This document shows, piece after piece, positions 25,442-35,804 of a stretch of DNA of 49,646 nt; within the stretch, counting starts at the first letter, position 1, and every line of letters begins with the position of its first letter. The stretch spans positions 1 through 49,646 of the forward strand of contig NZ_BOMZ01000057.1 in assembly GCF_016862455.1 (NCBI RefSeq), read 5' to 3'. Origin of the DNA: Actinoplanes utahensis. GTDB taxonomy: Bacteria; Actinomycetota; Actinomycetes; Mycobacteriales; Micromonosporaceae. The notes beneath the pieces were generated by a model that worked only from the letters and a program-made list of their open reading frames with translations, had not been told where the DNA came from and searched no databases. Both the position numbers and the translations under genes were made by a program.

Positions 25442-26359
25442 TCAGGGCCGTATCGCCGGTTCCGGGCGCAGGGCGGCGGCCAGGGCCGCGTCCATTCCCG
25501 GGTACGCCCACGCGAACCCGGCAGCCGACAACACGCCCGGCAGCACCCGCTGACTGCGCTGCGCCTCCCCGGCCAGCTCGCCGATCACCAGATCCAGCAC
25601 CGGCCCCGGCACCCTCAGCAGGGCCGGCCGGCGCAGCAGATGGGCCAGTTCCCGGGTGAACTCCGCGTTCGTGACCGGGCGGGGGGACACCACGTTCACC
25701 GGGCCGGCCACGTCCTCGCGCTCCAGCAGGAACTCGGCGGCGGCCATCCAGTCCTCCTGGGCGATCCACGCCATCCACTGCCGCCCGCCGCCGATCCGGG
25801 AGCCCGCGCCCAGCTTGAACGGCAGCAGCAGCAGTTTCAGCGGCGCGTTGGCGGCGTGGATGGTCGGCGCGGTCCGCAGCAGCACCACCCGGGTGCCGGC
25901 GTCCTCGGCGGGGCGTGCCGCGGCCTCCCAGACCCGGCACAGGTCGGCCAGGAAGGTGCTGCCGGCCGGCGCGTCCTCGGTGACCGGCTGGTCGCCGGTG
26001 TCGCCGTACCACCCGACGCCGGAGGCCTGGAGCAGGGTGCGGGGCCGCTGACCGGCCGGGAGCCGGCCGATGGCCTGGGCCAGGGTGTCGGTGGTGTCGA
26101 TCCGGCTGGACCGCAGCACCCGCTTGTAGGCGGCCGTCCACCGCCGGTCGCCGAGGTTGGCACCGGCCAGGTTGATCACCGCGTCGGCGCCGTCCAGCAC
26201 CTCCACGTCCAGCCGCCCCTGCGCGGGGTCCCAGGTGGCCTCGTCGGCCCGCGCGGTGGGCCGCCGGACCAGCCGGACGATGTCGTGCCCGCTCTGCCGC
26301 AGCCGGCCGGCGAGCTCGGTGCCGAGGAAACCGGACGCACCGGCCATGACGATCCGCAT
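25442..26359 (-). CDS. TIGR01777-family NAD(P)-dependent epimerase/dehydratase
   Basis: 305 residues. An SDR Rossmann start (MRIVMAGASGFLGTELAGRL, GxxGFLG) is followed by the family features VINLAGANLGDRRW, RIDTTDTLAQAI, QASGVGWYGDTG and the C-terminal DUF1731-type segment (LRVPGPVLDLVIGELAGE, then PGVLSAAGFAW). The exact substrate of this family (YfcH/SDR39U1-like) is unknown. It follows sucB after a strong terminator, so it probably has its own promoter; GGGAAAG lies upstream of the ATG. Confidence 0.93.
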   Translation of the reverse strand: MRIVMAGASGFLGTELAGRLRQSGHDIVRLVRRPTARADEATWDPAQGRLDVEVLDGADAVINLAGANLGDRRWTAAYKRVLRSSRIDTTDTLAQAIGRLPAGQRPRTLLQASGVGWYGDTGDQPVTEDAPAGSTFLADLCRVWEAAARPAEDAGTRVVLLRTAPTIHAANAPLKLLLLPFKLGAGSRIGGGRQWMAWIAQEDWMAAAEFLLEREDVAGPVNVVSPRPVTNAEFTRELAHLLRRPALLRVPGPVLDLVIGELAGEAQRSQRVLPGVLSAAGFAWAYPGMDAALAAALRPEPAIRP

Positions 26360-26399
26360 GCTCTGATTCTTTCCCGTAGATCTCTCGTCGCAAAACAGA

Positions 26400-26432
26400 C
26401 CGGGGGGTACGCCGTAGCGGCGTACCCCCCGG
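26400..26432 (-). terminator. intrinsic terminator after sucB
   Basis: A perfect 15-bp stem (CCGGGGGGTACGCCG and its complement) with a 3-nt loop is followed on the minus strand by TCTGTTTTGC, one of the few terminators in this window with a U-rich tail. It closes the lpd-sucB unit 14 nt past the sucB stop. Confidence 0.85.
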
Positions 26433-26445
26433 GTCGTTGTCGCCC

Positions 26446-28269
26446 TTACAGGCCGAGGTCGGCCTCGAAGTGCCCGGCCTCCAGGCGCTCCTTGAGAGTT
26501 CCCAGGAAGCGGGCGGCGTCGGCGCCGTCCACGATCCGGTGGTCGTAGGAGAGCGCCAGGTAGACCATCGACCGCGGCGCGATGATCTCGCCCAGCTCCG
26601 GGTCGTTCACGATCACCGGGCGCTTGACGACCGCGCCGAGACCGAGGATGCCGACCTGCGGCTGGTTGATGATCGGCGTGTCGAACAGCGCGCCCCGGCT
26701 GCCGGTGTTGGTCAGCGTGAAGGTGCCGCCGCCGATCTCGTCCGGCCCGATCTTGTTGTTGCGGGTGCGGTCCGCCAGGTCGGCGATCCGCTTGGACAGA
26801 CCGGCCAGGTTGAGGTCACCGGCGTCCTTGATGACCGGGACGACCAGGCCCTTCGGCGCGTCCACCGCGATGCCCAGGTGCTCGGCGCCGTGGTAGGTGA
26901 CGGTGCCCGCCTCCATGTCCAGCGACGAGTTGACCACCGGGTGCTGCTGCAGCGCCTCGACCGTGGCCAGGGCGAAGAACGGCAGGAAGGTGAGCTTCAC
27001 GCCGTGCTTGGCCTGGAACGCGGCCTTCGCCTTGTTCCGCAGGTTGGCGATCTTGGTGACGTCGACCTCGACGACCGTGGTCAGCTGAGCCGAGACCTGC
27101 AGCGACTCCACCATGCGGCGGGCGATCGTCTGACGGATCCGCGGCAGCTTCTCGGTCCGGCCGCGCAGCGGGCTCGGCTCGGGCTTGGCCTTCTCCGCGA
27201 CCGGGGCAGCCTTCTCGGCCGAGGCTGCCGGGGCCGGAGCGGGCTGCGCCTTGGCGGCGGCGGCCTTCTCAGCGGCGTCGAGGACGTCCTGCTTGCGGAT
27301 CCGGCCACCGACGCCCGTGCCGGTAAGGGTGGACAGGTCCACGCCCTTCTCGGCGGCCAGCTTGCGGACCAGCGGCGTGACGTAACCGGCGTCGCCGGCC
27401 CCGTTCGACTGGGCGTCGGCGGAAGCCGCGGCAGCCGTCGGAGCGGCGGGCGGAGCAGCCGGGGCCGGCTCCTTGGTCTCCGCGGCGGGCGCGGGCGTCG
27501 CGTAGGACTCCCCGCTGAGCTGCGGAGCCGGGGCGGACTCGACCTTCGGCGCCGGGGCCTGCTGCGGCGCGGGCGCCGGCTTCTCCGGCTCCGGTGCGGG
27601 GGCCGGCTTCTCCGGCTCCGGTGCGGCGGCCGGGGCGCTGCCCGGGGTGCCGACGATCGCCAGCACGGCGCCGACCTCGGCGGTCTCGTCCTCGCCGACC
27701 CTGATCTCCAGGAGGGTGCCGGCGACCGGCGACGGCAGCTCCGTGTCGACCTTGTCGGTGGAGACCTCGACCAGCGGCTCGTCCGCCTCGACGGTCTCGC
27801 CGACCTGCTTGAGCCAGCGGGTGATGGTGCCCTCGGTGACGCTCTCGCCGAGCGCCGGCAGCTTCACCTCGGTGCCCTCGGCGTCGCCCGCCGGAGCGGC
27901 GGTCTGCGGCGCGGGGGCCTCCTCCTCGACAGGCTTCTCGGTCGACGGGGCCACCGGAGCGGCGGGCTCCGGCTCGGCCTCGGCCTGCTGCTCCTGGGCC
28001 GGCGCGGGCGCGGCTGAACCGGCGTCCTCACCGTCCCCGGCGATGACGGCGAGCTCGCTGCCGACCTCCGCCGTCTCGTCCTCGCCGACCACGATCCGCG
28101 AGAGGATGCCCGCGGCGGGCGACGGGATCTCCGTGTCGACCTTGTCGGTGGAGACCTCGAGCAGCGGCTCGTCCGCCTCGACGCGCTCGCCTTCCTGCTT
28201 GAGCCAGCGCGTCACGGTTCCCTCGGTGACGCTCTCACCCAGCCGCGGCATGGTTACCGATACCGGCAT
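26446..28269 (-). CDS. sucB: 2-oxoglutarate dehydrogenase E2 (dihydrolipoamide succinyltransferase), two lipoyl domains
   Basis: 607 residues. Two lipoyl domains (~1-78 and ~135-210) each carry the lipoylated Lys in STDKVDTE; both are joined by Pro/Ala/Glu linkers. The E3/E1-binding domain (TPLVRKLAAEKGVDLSTLTGTG...GRIRKQDVL) lies at ~300-340 and the catalytic acyltransferase domain at ~375-607, with the HxxxDG motif in SYDHRIVDG near the C-terminus. The substrate could be succinyl, acetyl or branched-chain acyl; actinobacterial SucB/DlaT can serve more than one E1, so the symbol is provisional. It follows lpd by 39 nt, forming an E3-E2 operon, close to lipA and lipB, which modify it. Confidence 0.94.
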   Translation of the reverse strand: MPVSVTMPRLGESVTEGTVTRWLKQEGERVEADEPLLEVSTDKVDTEIPSPAAGILSRIVVGEDETAEVGSELAVIAGDGEDAGSAAPAPAQEQQAEAEPEPAAPVAPSTEKPVEEEAPAPQTAAPAGDAEGTEVKLPALGESVTEGTITRWLKQVGETVEADEPLVEVSTDKVDTELPSPVAGTLLEIRVGEDETAEVGAVLAIVGTPGSAPAAAPEPEKPAPAPEPEKPAPAPQQAPAPKVESAPAPQLSGESYATPAPAAETKEPAPAAPPAAPTAAAASADAQSNGAGDAGYVTPLVRKLAAEKGVDLSTLTGTGVGGRIRKQDVLDAAEKAAAAKAQPAPAPAASAEKAAPVAEKAKPEPSPLRGRTEKLPRIRQTIARRMVESLQVSAQLTTVVEVDVTKIANLRNKAKAAFQAKHGVKLTFLPFFALATVEALQQHPVVNSSLDMEAGTVTYHGAEHLGIAVDAPKGLVVPVIKDAGDLNLAGLSKRIADLADRTRNNKIGPDEIGGGTFTLTNTGSRGALFDTPIINQPQVGILGLGAVVKRPVIVNDPELGEIIAPRSMVYLALSYDHRIVDGADAARFLGTLKERLEAGHFEADLGL

Positions 28270-28308
28270 GTTCTCCCAAACTCCTTAGACGTCAGAACGC
28301 GATCGAAA

Positions 28309-29700
<1,392 letters not shown>

Positions 29701-29864
29701 GTTGACTCCAGTGGTCGCATCGTCTCCGGTGTGGGTCACACAATGGAAACGGTCACAGTCCCGTCACCGACATCTTGTCACTTCGCGACCCGGTCAATGC
29801 AGTCAGGTGCCCCACGACACGTCGGTCCGACGTACCCTTGCGGGATCGAACGCGAGGAGGAGCG

Positions 29865-30185
29865 GTGGCTTGGTTTCGGCGTCGTCCCCGATCCGTCGGT
29901 GCCCTCGGACGGCCGGTTGATCAGGCCGATCTCGAGCATCTTACGCAATTCTTCCGCTCCCGGCGGGGAGTCGAGGGATTCATCGAGCCACAGACGACGG
30001 TGACCGAGACCACCCTGTTGCTTGTCGCACACGACGGCGAATGGACCCGGCGGCGCATCCAGTCGCCCGAGGTCGCCCGCCGGTTCGCCCAGAAGCTCTC
30101 GATGCCGATCTACGACATCAAGCTGCTCGGCTATCCACAGCGGATGCGCGACTACAACGAGCGGCGCAAGCGCCGCCCGGACTGA
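29865..30185 (+). CDS. conserved actinobacterial protein of unknown function
   Basis: 106 residues; GTG 29865 is preceded by GAGGAGGAGC, a strong ribosome-binding site, so the longer upstream reading is rejected. The core RGVEGFIEPQTTVTETTLLLVAHDGEWTRRRI and the end YDIKLLGYPQRMRDYNERR look familiar from small actinobacterial proteins encoded between lpd and pepA. There are no membrane segments or known catalytic motifs. TACCCT at 29835-29840 is a plausible -10. Confidence 0.85.
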   Translation: MAWFRRRPRSVGALGRPVDQADLEHLTQFFRSRRGVEGFIEPQTTVTETTLLLVAHDGEWTRRRIQSPEVARRFAQKLSMPIYDIKLLGYPQRMRDYNERRKRRPD

Positions 30186-30225
30186 CCGGGCGGCGCGCCC
30201 ACCGTCAGACCGGGCCGGTCACGCT

Positions 30226-30254
30226 GGGCCGGCCGGGGCGTGCCCTCCCGGCCC
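30226..30254 (+). terminator. terminator hairpin between convergent genes
   Basis: GGGCCGG (30226) pairs with CCGGCCC (30248-30254) and the stem is followed by TTGCTT. It lies 40 nt past the plus-strand stop at 30185 and 24 nt before the pepA stop. Confidence 0.5.
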
Positions 30255-30277
30255 TTGCTTCGCTGCGGTGCAGTCGG

Positions 30278-31813
30278 TCACGCCAGGTCGTCGATCAGCT
30301 TCAGGAACGTCCGGACCGGGACACCGGTGCCGCCCTTGGTCCAGTAACCGTTCGCCTCGCCGGAGTGGTAACCGGGGCCGGCGATGTCGATGTGCGCCCA
30401 CTCGACCCCCTCGGCCACGAACTCGCGCAGGAACACGCCGCCCTGCAACATGTGCCCGGCCCGGTCCAGGTTGGCGTTGGTCTGGCAGATGTCGGCGATC
30501 TCCGACTCCATGCCCTTGCGCACGTCGTCCGGCAGCGGCATCCGCCAGGCCGGCTCGCCGACCGCGGCGCCGGCCGTCTCGACCAGCTTCGTCGCCTCGT
30601 CCGAGCCCATCAGGCCGGCGATCCGCTTGCCCAGCGCGATCACCTGCCCGCCGGTCAGCGTCGACGTCTCGAACAGGTAGTCGGTGCCGTCCGCGCAGGC
30701 CCGCGCCATCGCGTCGCCCAGCACCATCCGGCCCTCGGCGTCGGTGTTGAACACCTCGACCCGCTTGCCGTTGAGCATGGTGATCACGTCGCCCGGCCGG
30801 TACGCCGACCCGGACGGCATGTTCTCCGCGATCGCCAGGTAACCCGAGACGGCGACCTTCGGCTTGAGCGCGGCCACCGCGAGCATCGTGGCCGCCACCG
30901 CGGCCGCCCCGGCCATGTCCGACTTCATCTCCCACATGCCGGCGGCCGGCTTGATGCTGACGCCACCGGTGTCGAAGGTGATGCCCTTGCCGACCAGCGC
31001 CACCCGCTTCGGGCCGTCCACACCGTCCGGGGTGTAGGTGAGCTTCACCAGCCGCGGCGGGGCCTCGGAACCCTGGCCGACCGCCACGATGCCGCCGTAC
31101 CCACCGGCCTTGAGCTGTTCGAAGTCGAGCACCTCGACCGCGAGGCCCGCCTCGGTCGCGGCCGCCGCCACCTGGTCGGCGAGGTCCGCCGGGCGCAGGT
31201 TGTTCGGCGGGGTGTTCACCCAGTCCCGGCTGAGCCGGACCGAGCGGGCCACCACCTCGGCGCGGCGCAGCTCGGCCGCGGCCGCCTCGTCGGCCGCGTC
31301 CGGCACGTGCAGGCGGAGCGCGGCGACCGGGTCGCCGCGGCCCTTCTGCGGTTTCGTCTTGTAACCGGCGAACCGGTACCCGCCGAGCAGGGCGCCCTCC
31401 AGCGTCGCGCGCAGCACCGGCGCGGCGTCGGAGTCGTCCGGCACCGGCAGGGCCAGAGCCACGGTCTCGCTGCCGGCCAGCGCGCGGACCGCGGCGCCGG
31501 CGCCGCGGCGCAGCGTCTCCGGATCGGGGGCCGGACCGTCCGGCTCGGCGCCGAGACCGACCGCGACCAGCAGCGGAGCGGCGATCGTGCCGAGGGTGGC
31601 CAGCTTGGTCACCTCACCGGGCGCGCCGGTCGCGCCGAGCAGAGCCAGCGTCGAGGTCAGCTTGCCGTCGAAGGCCGCGGCGATGCTCTCGGCTCCGGCG
31701 GCCGGCAGCAGTGTGCCGTCCTCGTCGGGTTGACTGTGCAGGCCGATGACGATGGCGTCGGCCGCGGACTCGGCCGGATCGGTGTCGACCAGGGTGAGGG
31801 TGGGCTGGGGCAC
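30278..31813 (-). CDS. pepA: leucyl aminopeptidase (M17)
   Basis: 511 residues from GTG 31813, which has GGAGAG 5 nt upstream. The C-terminal M17 catalytic domain is intact: the metal/active-site segment VGKGITFDTGGVSIKP, DMAGAAAV, the family signature NTDAEGRMVLGD, and the late ALGKRIAGLMGSDE segment. The N-terminal ~170 residues are the variable M17 regulatory domain. The enzyme releases N-terminal residues from peptides in the cytosol and needs two divalent metals. It is monocistronic here and divergent from gcvT. Confidence 0.95.
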   Translation of the reverse strand: MPQPTLTLVDTDPAESAADAIVIGLHSQPDEDGTLLPAAGAESIAAAFDGKLTSTLALLGATGAPGEVTKLATLGTIAAPLLVAVGLGAEPDGPAPDPETLRRGAGAAVRALAGSETVALALPVPDDSDAAPVLRATLEGALLGGYRFAGYKTKPQKGRGDPVAALRLHVPDAADEAAAAELRRAEVVARSVRLSRDWVNTPPNNLRPADLADQVAAAATEAGLAVEVLDFEQLKAGGYGGIVAVGQGSEAPPRLVKLTYTPDGVDGPKRVALVGKGITFDTGGVSIKPAAGMWEMKSDMAGAAAVAATMLAVAALKPKVAVSGYLAIAENMPSGSAYRPGDVITMLNGKRVEVFNTDAEGRMVLGDAMARACADGTDYLFETSTLTGGQVIALGKRIAGLMGSDEATKLVETAGAAVGEPAWRMPLPDDVRKGMESEIADICQTNANLDRAGHMLQGGVFLREFVAEGVEWAHIDIAGPGYHSGEANGYWTKGGTGVPVRTFLKLIDDLA

Positions 31814-31933
31814 TCGGACTCTCCGGGACGTCGGGTCAGGAAGCACGCCTGTGGGCGCCCTCCCGGCTGTGGCGAAGACTGTGTTGTCCCCGCGACTCTA
31901 ATCCTGCTCAAGGTCACCGGTAAGTTGAGTCTC

Positions 31934-33025
31934 ATGTCTGCCGAGCTTCTTCAGTCCCCCCTGCACGACCGGCACGCCGCCCTCGGCGCGAAGTTCGCCG
32001 CCTTCGGCGGATGGGACATGCCCCTGGAGTACGCCGGTGGTGGCGTCCTGAAGGAGCACGCGGCGGTCCGCGAGTCGGCCGGCGTCTTCGACGTGTCGCA
32101 CCTCGGCAAGGCCCGGGTCCGGGGCGCCGGGGCGGCGGCGTTCGTCAACTCCTGCCTCACCAACGATCTGGGCCGGATCGCGCCCGGCCAGGCGCAGTAC
32201 ACGCTCTGCTGCGACGAGAACGGTGGCGTGGTCGACGACCTGATCGCCTACCTGCACGGCGACGATCACGTCTTCCTCATCCCCAACGCCGCCAACACCG
32301 CCGAGGTGGTCCGCCGCCTCACCGCCGCCGCGCCGGCCGGGGTCACCGTCACCGACGAGCACCGCCGGCACGCCGTGCTGGCCGTGCAGGGCCCGCGCTC
32401 GGCGGAGATCCTCGCCGGTCTCGGCCTGCCGGTCGATCACGACTACATGTCGTTCGCCACGGTGACCGCCGACGGTGGGGAACTGGTCGTCTGCCGCACC
32501 GGCTACACCGGTGAGCACGGCTACGAGCTGGTGGTCGCCTGGGACGCCGCGCCCGCCGTCTGGGACTCGCTGATCGCCGCCGGGGCGCGCCCGTGCGGGC
32601 TCGGCGCCCGCGACACCCTGCGCACCGAGATGGGATACCCGCTGCACGGCCAGGAGCTGACCCTCGACATCAGCCCGGTGCAGGCCCGGTCCGGGTGGGC
32701 GGTCGGCTGGGGCAAGCCGGAGTTCTGGGGGCGTTCGGCCCTGCAGGCCGAGAAGACCGCCGGCCCGCGGCGGGTGCTGCGGGGCCTGGAGCTGACCGGC
32801 CGCGGCATCCCCCGCGGTCACATGCGGGTGTACGCGGGGGACCGTCTCGTGGGGGAGACCACCAGCGGTACCTTCTCGCCGACGAAGAAGATCGGCATCG
32901 CGCTGGCCCTGATCGACACCGAGCCGGCCCTCGCCGACGGTGACCTGGTCGAGATCGACATCCGCGGCCGCCGCATCGAGGCCCGCCTCGTCAAACCCCC
33001 GTTCGTCACCCCGTCCGTCCGCTGA
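31934..33025 (+). CDS. gcvT: aminomethyltransferase (glycine cleavage T protein)
   Basis: 363 residues. The protein opens LLQSPLHDRHAALGAKFAAFGGWDMPLEY and contains VFDVSHLGKARVRG, CCDENGGVVDDLIAY, RTGYTGEHGYEL, GLGARDTLRTEMGYPLHG and the C-terminal TSGTFSPTKKIGIALA, all typical of GcvT. It transfers the methylene group from aminomethyl-lipoyl GcvH to tetrahydrofolate. No gcvH or gcvP is in the window. TAAGTT lies 7 nt before the ATG and there is no Shine-Dalgarno, suggesting a leaderless mRNA. I see no glycine riboswitch in the 120-bp intergenic space. Confidence 0.96.
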   Translation: MSAELLQSPLHDRHAALGAKFAAFGGWDMPLEYAGGGVLKEHAAVRESAGVFDVSHLGKARVRGAGAAAFVNSCLTNDLGRIAPGQAQYTLCCDENGGVVDDLIAYLHGDDHVFLIPNAANTAEVVRRLTAAAPAGVTVTDEHRRHAVLAVQGPRSAEILAGLGLPVDHDYMSFATVTADGGELVVCRTGYTGEHGYELVVAWDAAPAVWDSLIAAGARPCGLGARDTLRTEMGYPLHGQELTLDISPVQARSGWAVGWGKPEFWGRSALQAEKTAGPRRVLRGLELTGRGIPRGHMRVYAGDRLVGETTSGTFSPTKKIGIALALIDTEPALADGDLVEIDIRGRRIEARLVKPPFVTPSVR

Positions 33026-33033
33026 CGACGCGG

Positions 33034-33055
33034 CCGCGCGGTGCGAGCCGCGCGG
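33034..33055 (+). terminator. GC-rich hairpin after gcvT
   Basis: CCGCGCGG and a second CCGCGCGG (a self-complementary octamer) can pair across a 6-nt loop, just past the gcvT stop at 33025. No T-tract. Confidence 0.4.
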
Positions 33056-33117
33056 TCGTACGGTCCACGCCGAGACCGCACGCCCCGGCGTCGCGCTCGG
33101 CGCCGACCCGGGCGGTT

Positions 33118-33210
33118 GTGTGGTGACGTGGGGTGCGGATCGGGCCGTACGTCACCACGCTGCGGATTGCGCTGTCGTGTGGTGACGTGGGGTGCGGGCC
33201 GTACGTCACC
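33118..33210. repeat. two 59-bp-spaced copies of a palindromic element
   Basis: The element opens GTGTGGTGACGTGGGGTGCG and closes GGCCGTACGTCACC. It occurs at 33118-33156 and 33177-33210, the second copy lacking 5 internal bases. Each copy has GGTGACGT/ACGTCACC arms and can form a hairpin. The second copy contains the stop codon of cobS. Likely a REP-like terminator or mRNA-stabilising element. Confidence 0.75.
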
Positions 33211-33946
33211 GCGGGGTGATGGTGAGAGTGACCAGGGCGACCGTCACCGCCAGCTCGACGGCCGCGCCCAGGACGTCGCCGGTGACGCCGCCGAACCGCC
33301 GTACCGTGTGACGCAGCAGCAGAAGCACCGCGGACAGTGCGATGACGACGGCGAGGGGCCCCTGCCACGGACGGCCCGGAACCGCGGCGAGACCGAGACC
33401 GGCGACGCACATCGCGCCGGCGAGCACCGCGGCCGGCGGCACCGTCGAGGCGACCATCGCGCCGAGCCCGTCGGGGCGGGCGGAGGGCACCCCGCGGCGG
33501 CAGGCGACCGTGATCGCGAGCCGGCCGGTCGCCCAGGCGGTCACCACCGCCCACGGCCCGGCGACGGTGAGCGCGCCCGCCTGAACGAGCACGGTGGCGG
33601 CGAGCGCCGCCACCCCGAACGGCCCGATGTCGGGCTTCTTCATGATCTCCAGGGCGGCTGCGCCCGACCGGTACGACCCCAGCGCGTCCACCGTGTCCGC
33701 CAGCCCGTCCAGATGCAGCCCGCGGGTCAGCAGCGCCCCCGCCGCGACGGTCACCCCGGCCGCGACCAGATCCGGCGAGCCGGCCGCCCGCAGGCCCAGC
33801 AGCAGCCCGGCCAGCACCAGCCCGAGCAGCGCGCCCACGGCCGGCGCGACCGCCATCGCGACCGCCGCGGTGGACCGGTCGACCCGGCCCGCCCGCAGCG
33901 GCAGCACGGTCAGTGTGGTGACCGCCAGCCGTACGCCGTCAGACAC
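33206..33946 (-). CDS. cobS: adenosylcobinamide-GDP ribazoletransferase (cobalamin synthase)
   Basis: 246 residues with ~6 hydrophobic helices. The family motif LHLDGLADTVDALG, with its metal-binding Asp residues, and the following LEIMKKPDIGPFG are intact. CobS joins adenosylcobinamide-GDP to alpha-ribazole, the last step of the nucleotide loop. GTG 33946 overlaps the end of the cobU-cobT gene by 8 nt, so the two are translationally linked and together cover most of nucleotide-loop assembly. Confidence 0.96.
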   Translation of the reverse strand: MSDGVRLAVTTLTVLPLRAGRVDRSTAAVAMAVAPAVGALLGLVLAGLLLGLRAAGSPDLVAAGVTVAAGALLTRGLHLDGLADTVDALGSYRSGAAALEIMKKPDIGPFGVAALAATVLVQAGALTVAGPWAVVTAWATGRLAITVACRRGVPSARPDGLGAMVASTVPPAAVLAGAMCVAGLGLAAVPGRPWQGPLAVVIALSAVLLLLRHTVRRFGGVTGDVLGAAVELAVTVALVTLTITPR

Positions 33947-35804
33947 CCGTGGTGGCCGGGCCCGGTCCGTGCGGGTCCGGCTCGGCGAATTCCGCCGGCT
34001 CCCCGATGACCGCGGCGTCGTCGTCGAGCCCGTCGTCGCCGACCTCGCCCAGCAGGGCCGGGTGCACCGGGGACGTGGACGCCAGCCCGATCGCGGTACG
34101 CAGCAGCGGCAGCACCGACAGCGCGTTCGCCCCCTCGCCCAGGTCGAGGCCGGTCTGCAGCACCGGGGTCAGCCCGAGCACGTCGGCGCCCTGCTTGACC
34201 AGCGACAGGGTGCCCGCCTCGGGCAGCAGACACCAGTGCCGGGTCTGGCTCGCCAGGTCCCGGGCGACCAGGCCGGCCGCGATCCCGAGCGGGCCGTCGA
34301 CGAGCACCGGGATCCGCCGGGCCGCCGCGCCGAGCAGCAGGCCGGTGGCGACGGCGACGTCCAGGCCGCCGATCTCTCGCAGCACGTCGACGGCGCCGCG
34401 GGGCTCCTGCCGGATGCGGTGCAGCGCGTCACGTACCGCCGCGCAGCGCTGCATCCAGGCCGCATCGTCGAAACGCGCTCCGGGAACCTGCACCCGCGGC
34501 AGCGTCGCGACCGCCTCGGCCCCGGTGGTCGCGGCGAGCACCGCGGTGGCGGCGGCCTCGGCGCCGGCGCTGATGCCGGCGAGCACGATCACGTCCCGGC
34601 CGGCGTCGGCCGCCCCGTCGGCGAGCCGCCAGCCGTCGCGCAGCGCGGCCTCCACCGACTCCTCGTCGGTGATCGGGCCGTCCTCCATCGCGCCGGTCGT
34701 CGCGGTCCGCAGCACGGAGATGTCGGCGTCGTGCCGCGCGGCGAGCCGCCCGAGCAGGCCCTCGCCGCGTTCGGCCTCGGCGATGCGACGTTCCACATCG
34801 GCGGAGTCGACGCCGGCGACGGCCCCACCGGTACGGCCACCGGCGATCACCACCACCCGCACGCCCGCCCACACCCGCGGCGTCACGGTGCCCTGGGTGG
34901 CCGCCGCGAACTCGACGGCCTCGCCGAGTGCGCCCAGCCCGCCGCCGGGCAGGTCCAGGGAGGCCAGTCGTTCCCGGGCGTCCGGGCCGGACTCGCTGCT
35001 CGGCAACGGCAGGTCCATGCCCGGCTTGATCTCGGTGAGCCCGGACGCCACCAGCGGCAGCGTCATCGTGGCCCCCTGCAGCGCGGCCAGCGGGCCGGGC
35101 TCCGGCGCCGCGACCGGCTCGACCACTGTGGGCGGCTGCGCCGGAGGCGGCGGGGGCGCCGGTGTCGACGGCGTCGGCACGGCGACCGGGCGGGACGCGA
35201 CCGGCCGCGATGCGACCGGGGCCGCGACGGCCGGTTCGCCGGGGGCGACCGGTTCCAGGGGCCCGCCGCGCAGCCACGTCGGCTGGCCGGCGACCACCAG
35301 CGCCACCCCGTCACACGCCGCGGCGAGGGCCTGGTTGGTCGTGCCGAGCGCGTCGGTGAAAGCCCGCCCCACCGGGGTGACCGGGACCAGCGACAACCCG
35401 ACCTCCGGGCTGACCAGCACCACCCGGGCCCGCGTCGCACGGACCGCGTCCGCGAGCGCCGCCACGTCGGCCTCGTCGTCGTTCGGCTGCCGGGCCGGGT
35501 TCAGCACCGCCGCCACCCAGCCGCCCAGGTCGTCGACGAGCAGTGTCTCGTCCGGACCGGCCGCGGTCAGCATCTCGGTCAGCAGGGACGGGTCGGCGCC
35601 GGTCTCCTCGGTCGTCCAGGACTGCGGCCGCCGCCGCTGATGCTGCTCGATGCGCTCGAGCCACTCGGGGTCGTCCTCGCCGCCGGCCGCGGTCGCCACA
35701 TATCGCACCGACGGCGCGCCGGCCACCAGGGACTCGGCGAACCCGGATTTGCCGGAGCGGATACCGCCGAGGACGAGAACCGTGTTCCACCGATCTTCGG
35801 ACAT
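33939..35804 (-). CDS. cobUT: fused CobU (adenosylcobinamide kinase/guanylyltransferase) and CobT (DMB phosphoribosyltransferase)
   Basis: 621 residues from ATG 35804. Residues ~1-185 are CobU: P-loop GGIRSGKSGFAE, then RIEQHQRRRP with the His that carries GMP, and LVDDLGGWVA. A Pro/Ala/Val-rich linker (~190-250) follows, then CobT at ~255-600, with VVIAGGRTGG, VLAGISAGAEAAATAVLAA, and the C-terminal LGEGANALSVLPLL containing the catalytic Glu. The protein makes adenosylcobinamide-GDP and alpha-ribazole phosphate, the two inputs for CobS (the second after dephosphorylation). TAAGGT lies 7 nt before the ATG with no Shine-Dalgarno. CobU/CobT fusions are, as I recall, known in actinobacteria. 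Confidence 0.94.
   Translation of the reverse strand: MSEDRWNTVLVLGGIRSGKSGFAESLVAGAPSVRYVATAAGGEDDPEWLERIEQHQRRRPQSWTTEETGADPSLLTEMLTAAGPDETLLVDDLGGWVAAVLNPARQPNDDEADVAALADAVRATRARVVLVSPEVGLSLVPVTPVGRAFTDALGTTNQALAAACDGVALVVAGQPTWLRGGPLEPVAPGEPAVAAPVASRPVASRPVAVPTPSTPAPPPPPAQPPTVVEPVAAPEPGPLAALQGATMTLPLVASGLTEIKPGMDLPLPSSESGPDARERLASLDLPGGGLGALGEAVEFAAATQGTVTPRVWAGVRVVVIAGGRTGGAVAGVDSADVERRIAEAERGEGLLGRLAARHDADISVLRTATTGAMEDGPITDEESVEAALRDGWRLADGAADAGRDVIVLAGISAGAEAAATAVLAATTGAEAVATLPRVQVPGARFDDAAWMQRCAAVRDALHRIRQEPRGAVDVLREIGGLDVAVATGLLLGAAARRIPVLVDGPLGIAAGLVARDLASQTRHWCLLPEAGTLSLVKQGADVLGLTPVLQTGLDLGEGANALSVLPLLRTAIGLASTSPVHPALLGEVGDDGLDDDAAVIGEPAEFAEPDPHGPGPATTGV

Noticed and set aside
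30041..31933. Very long plus-strand frame running across pepA and into gcvT
   Set aside because: Its translation up to the gcvT ATG is antisense Arg/Asp/His-rich text. pepA on minus shows full M17 motifs and gcvT has its own start at 31934.
31814..31933. Glycine riboswitch upstream of gcvT
   Set aside because: The interval is only 120 bp, shows no tandem aptamer features, and TAAGTT 7 nt before the ATG leaves no room for a leader.
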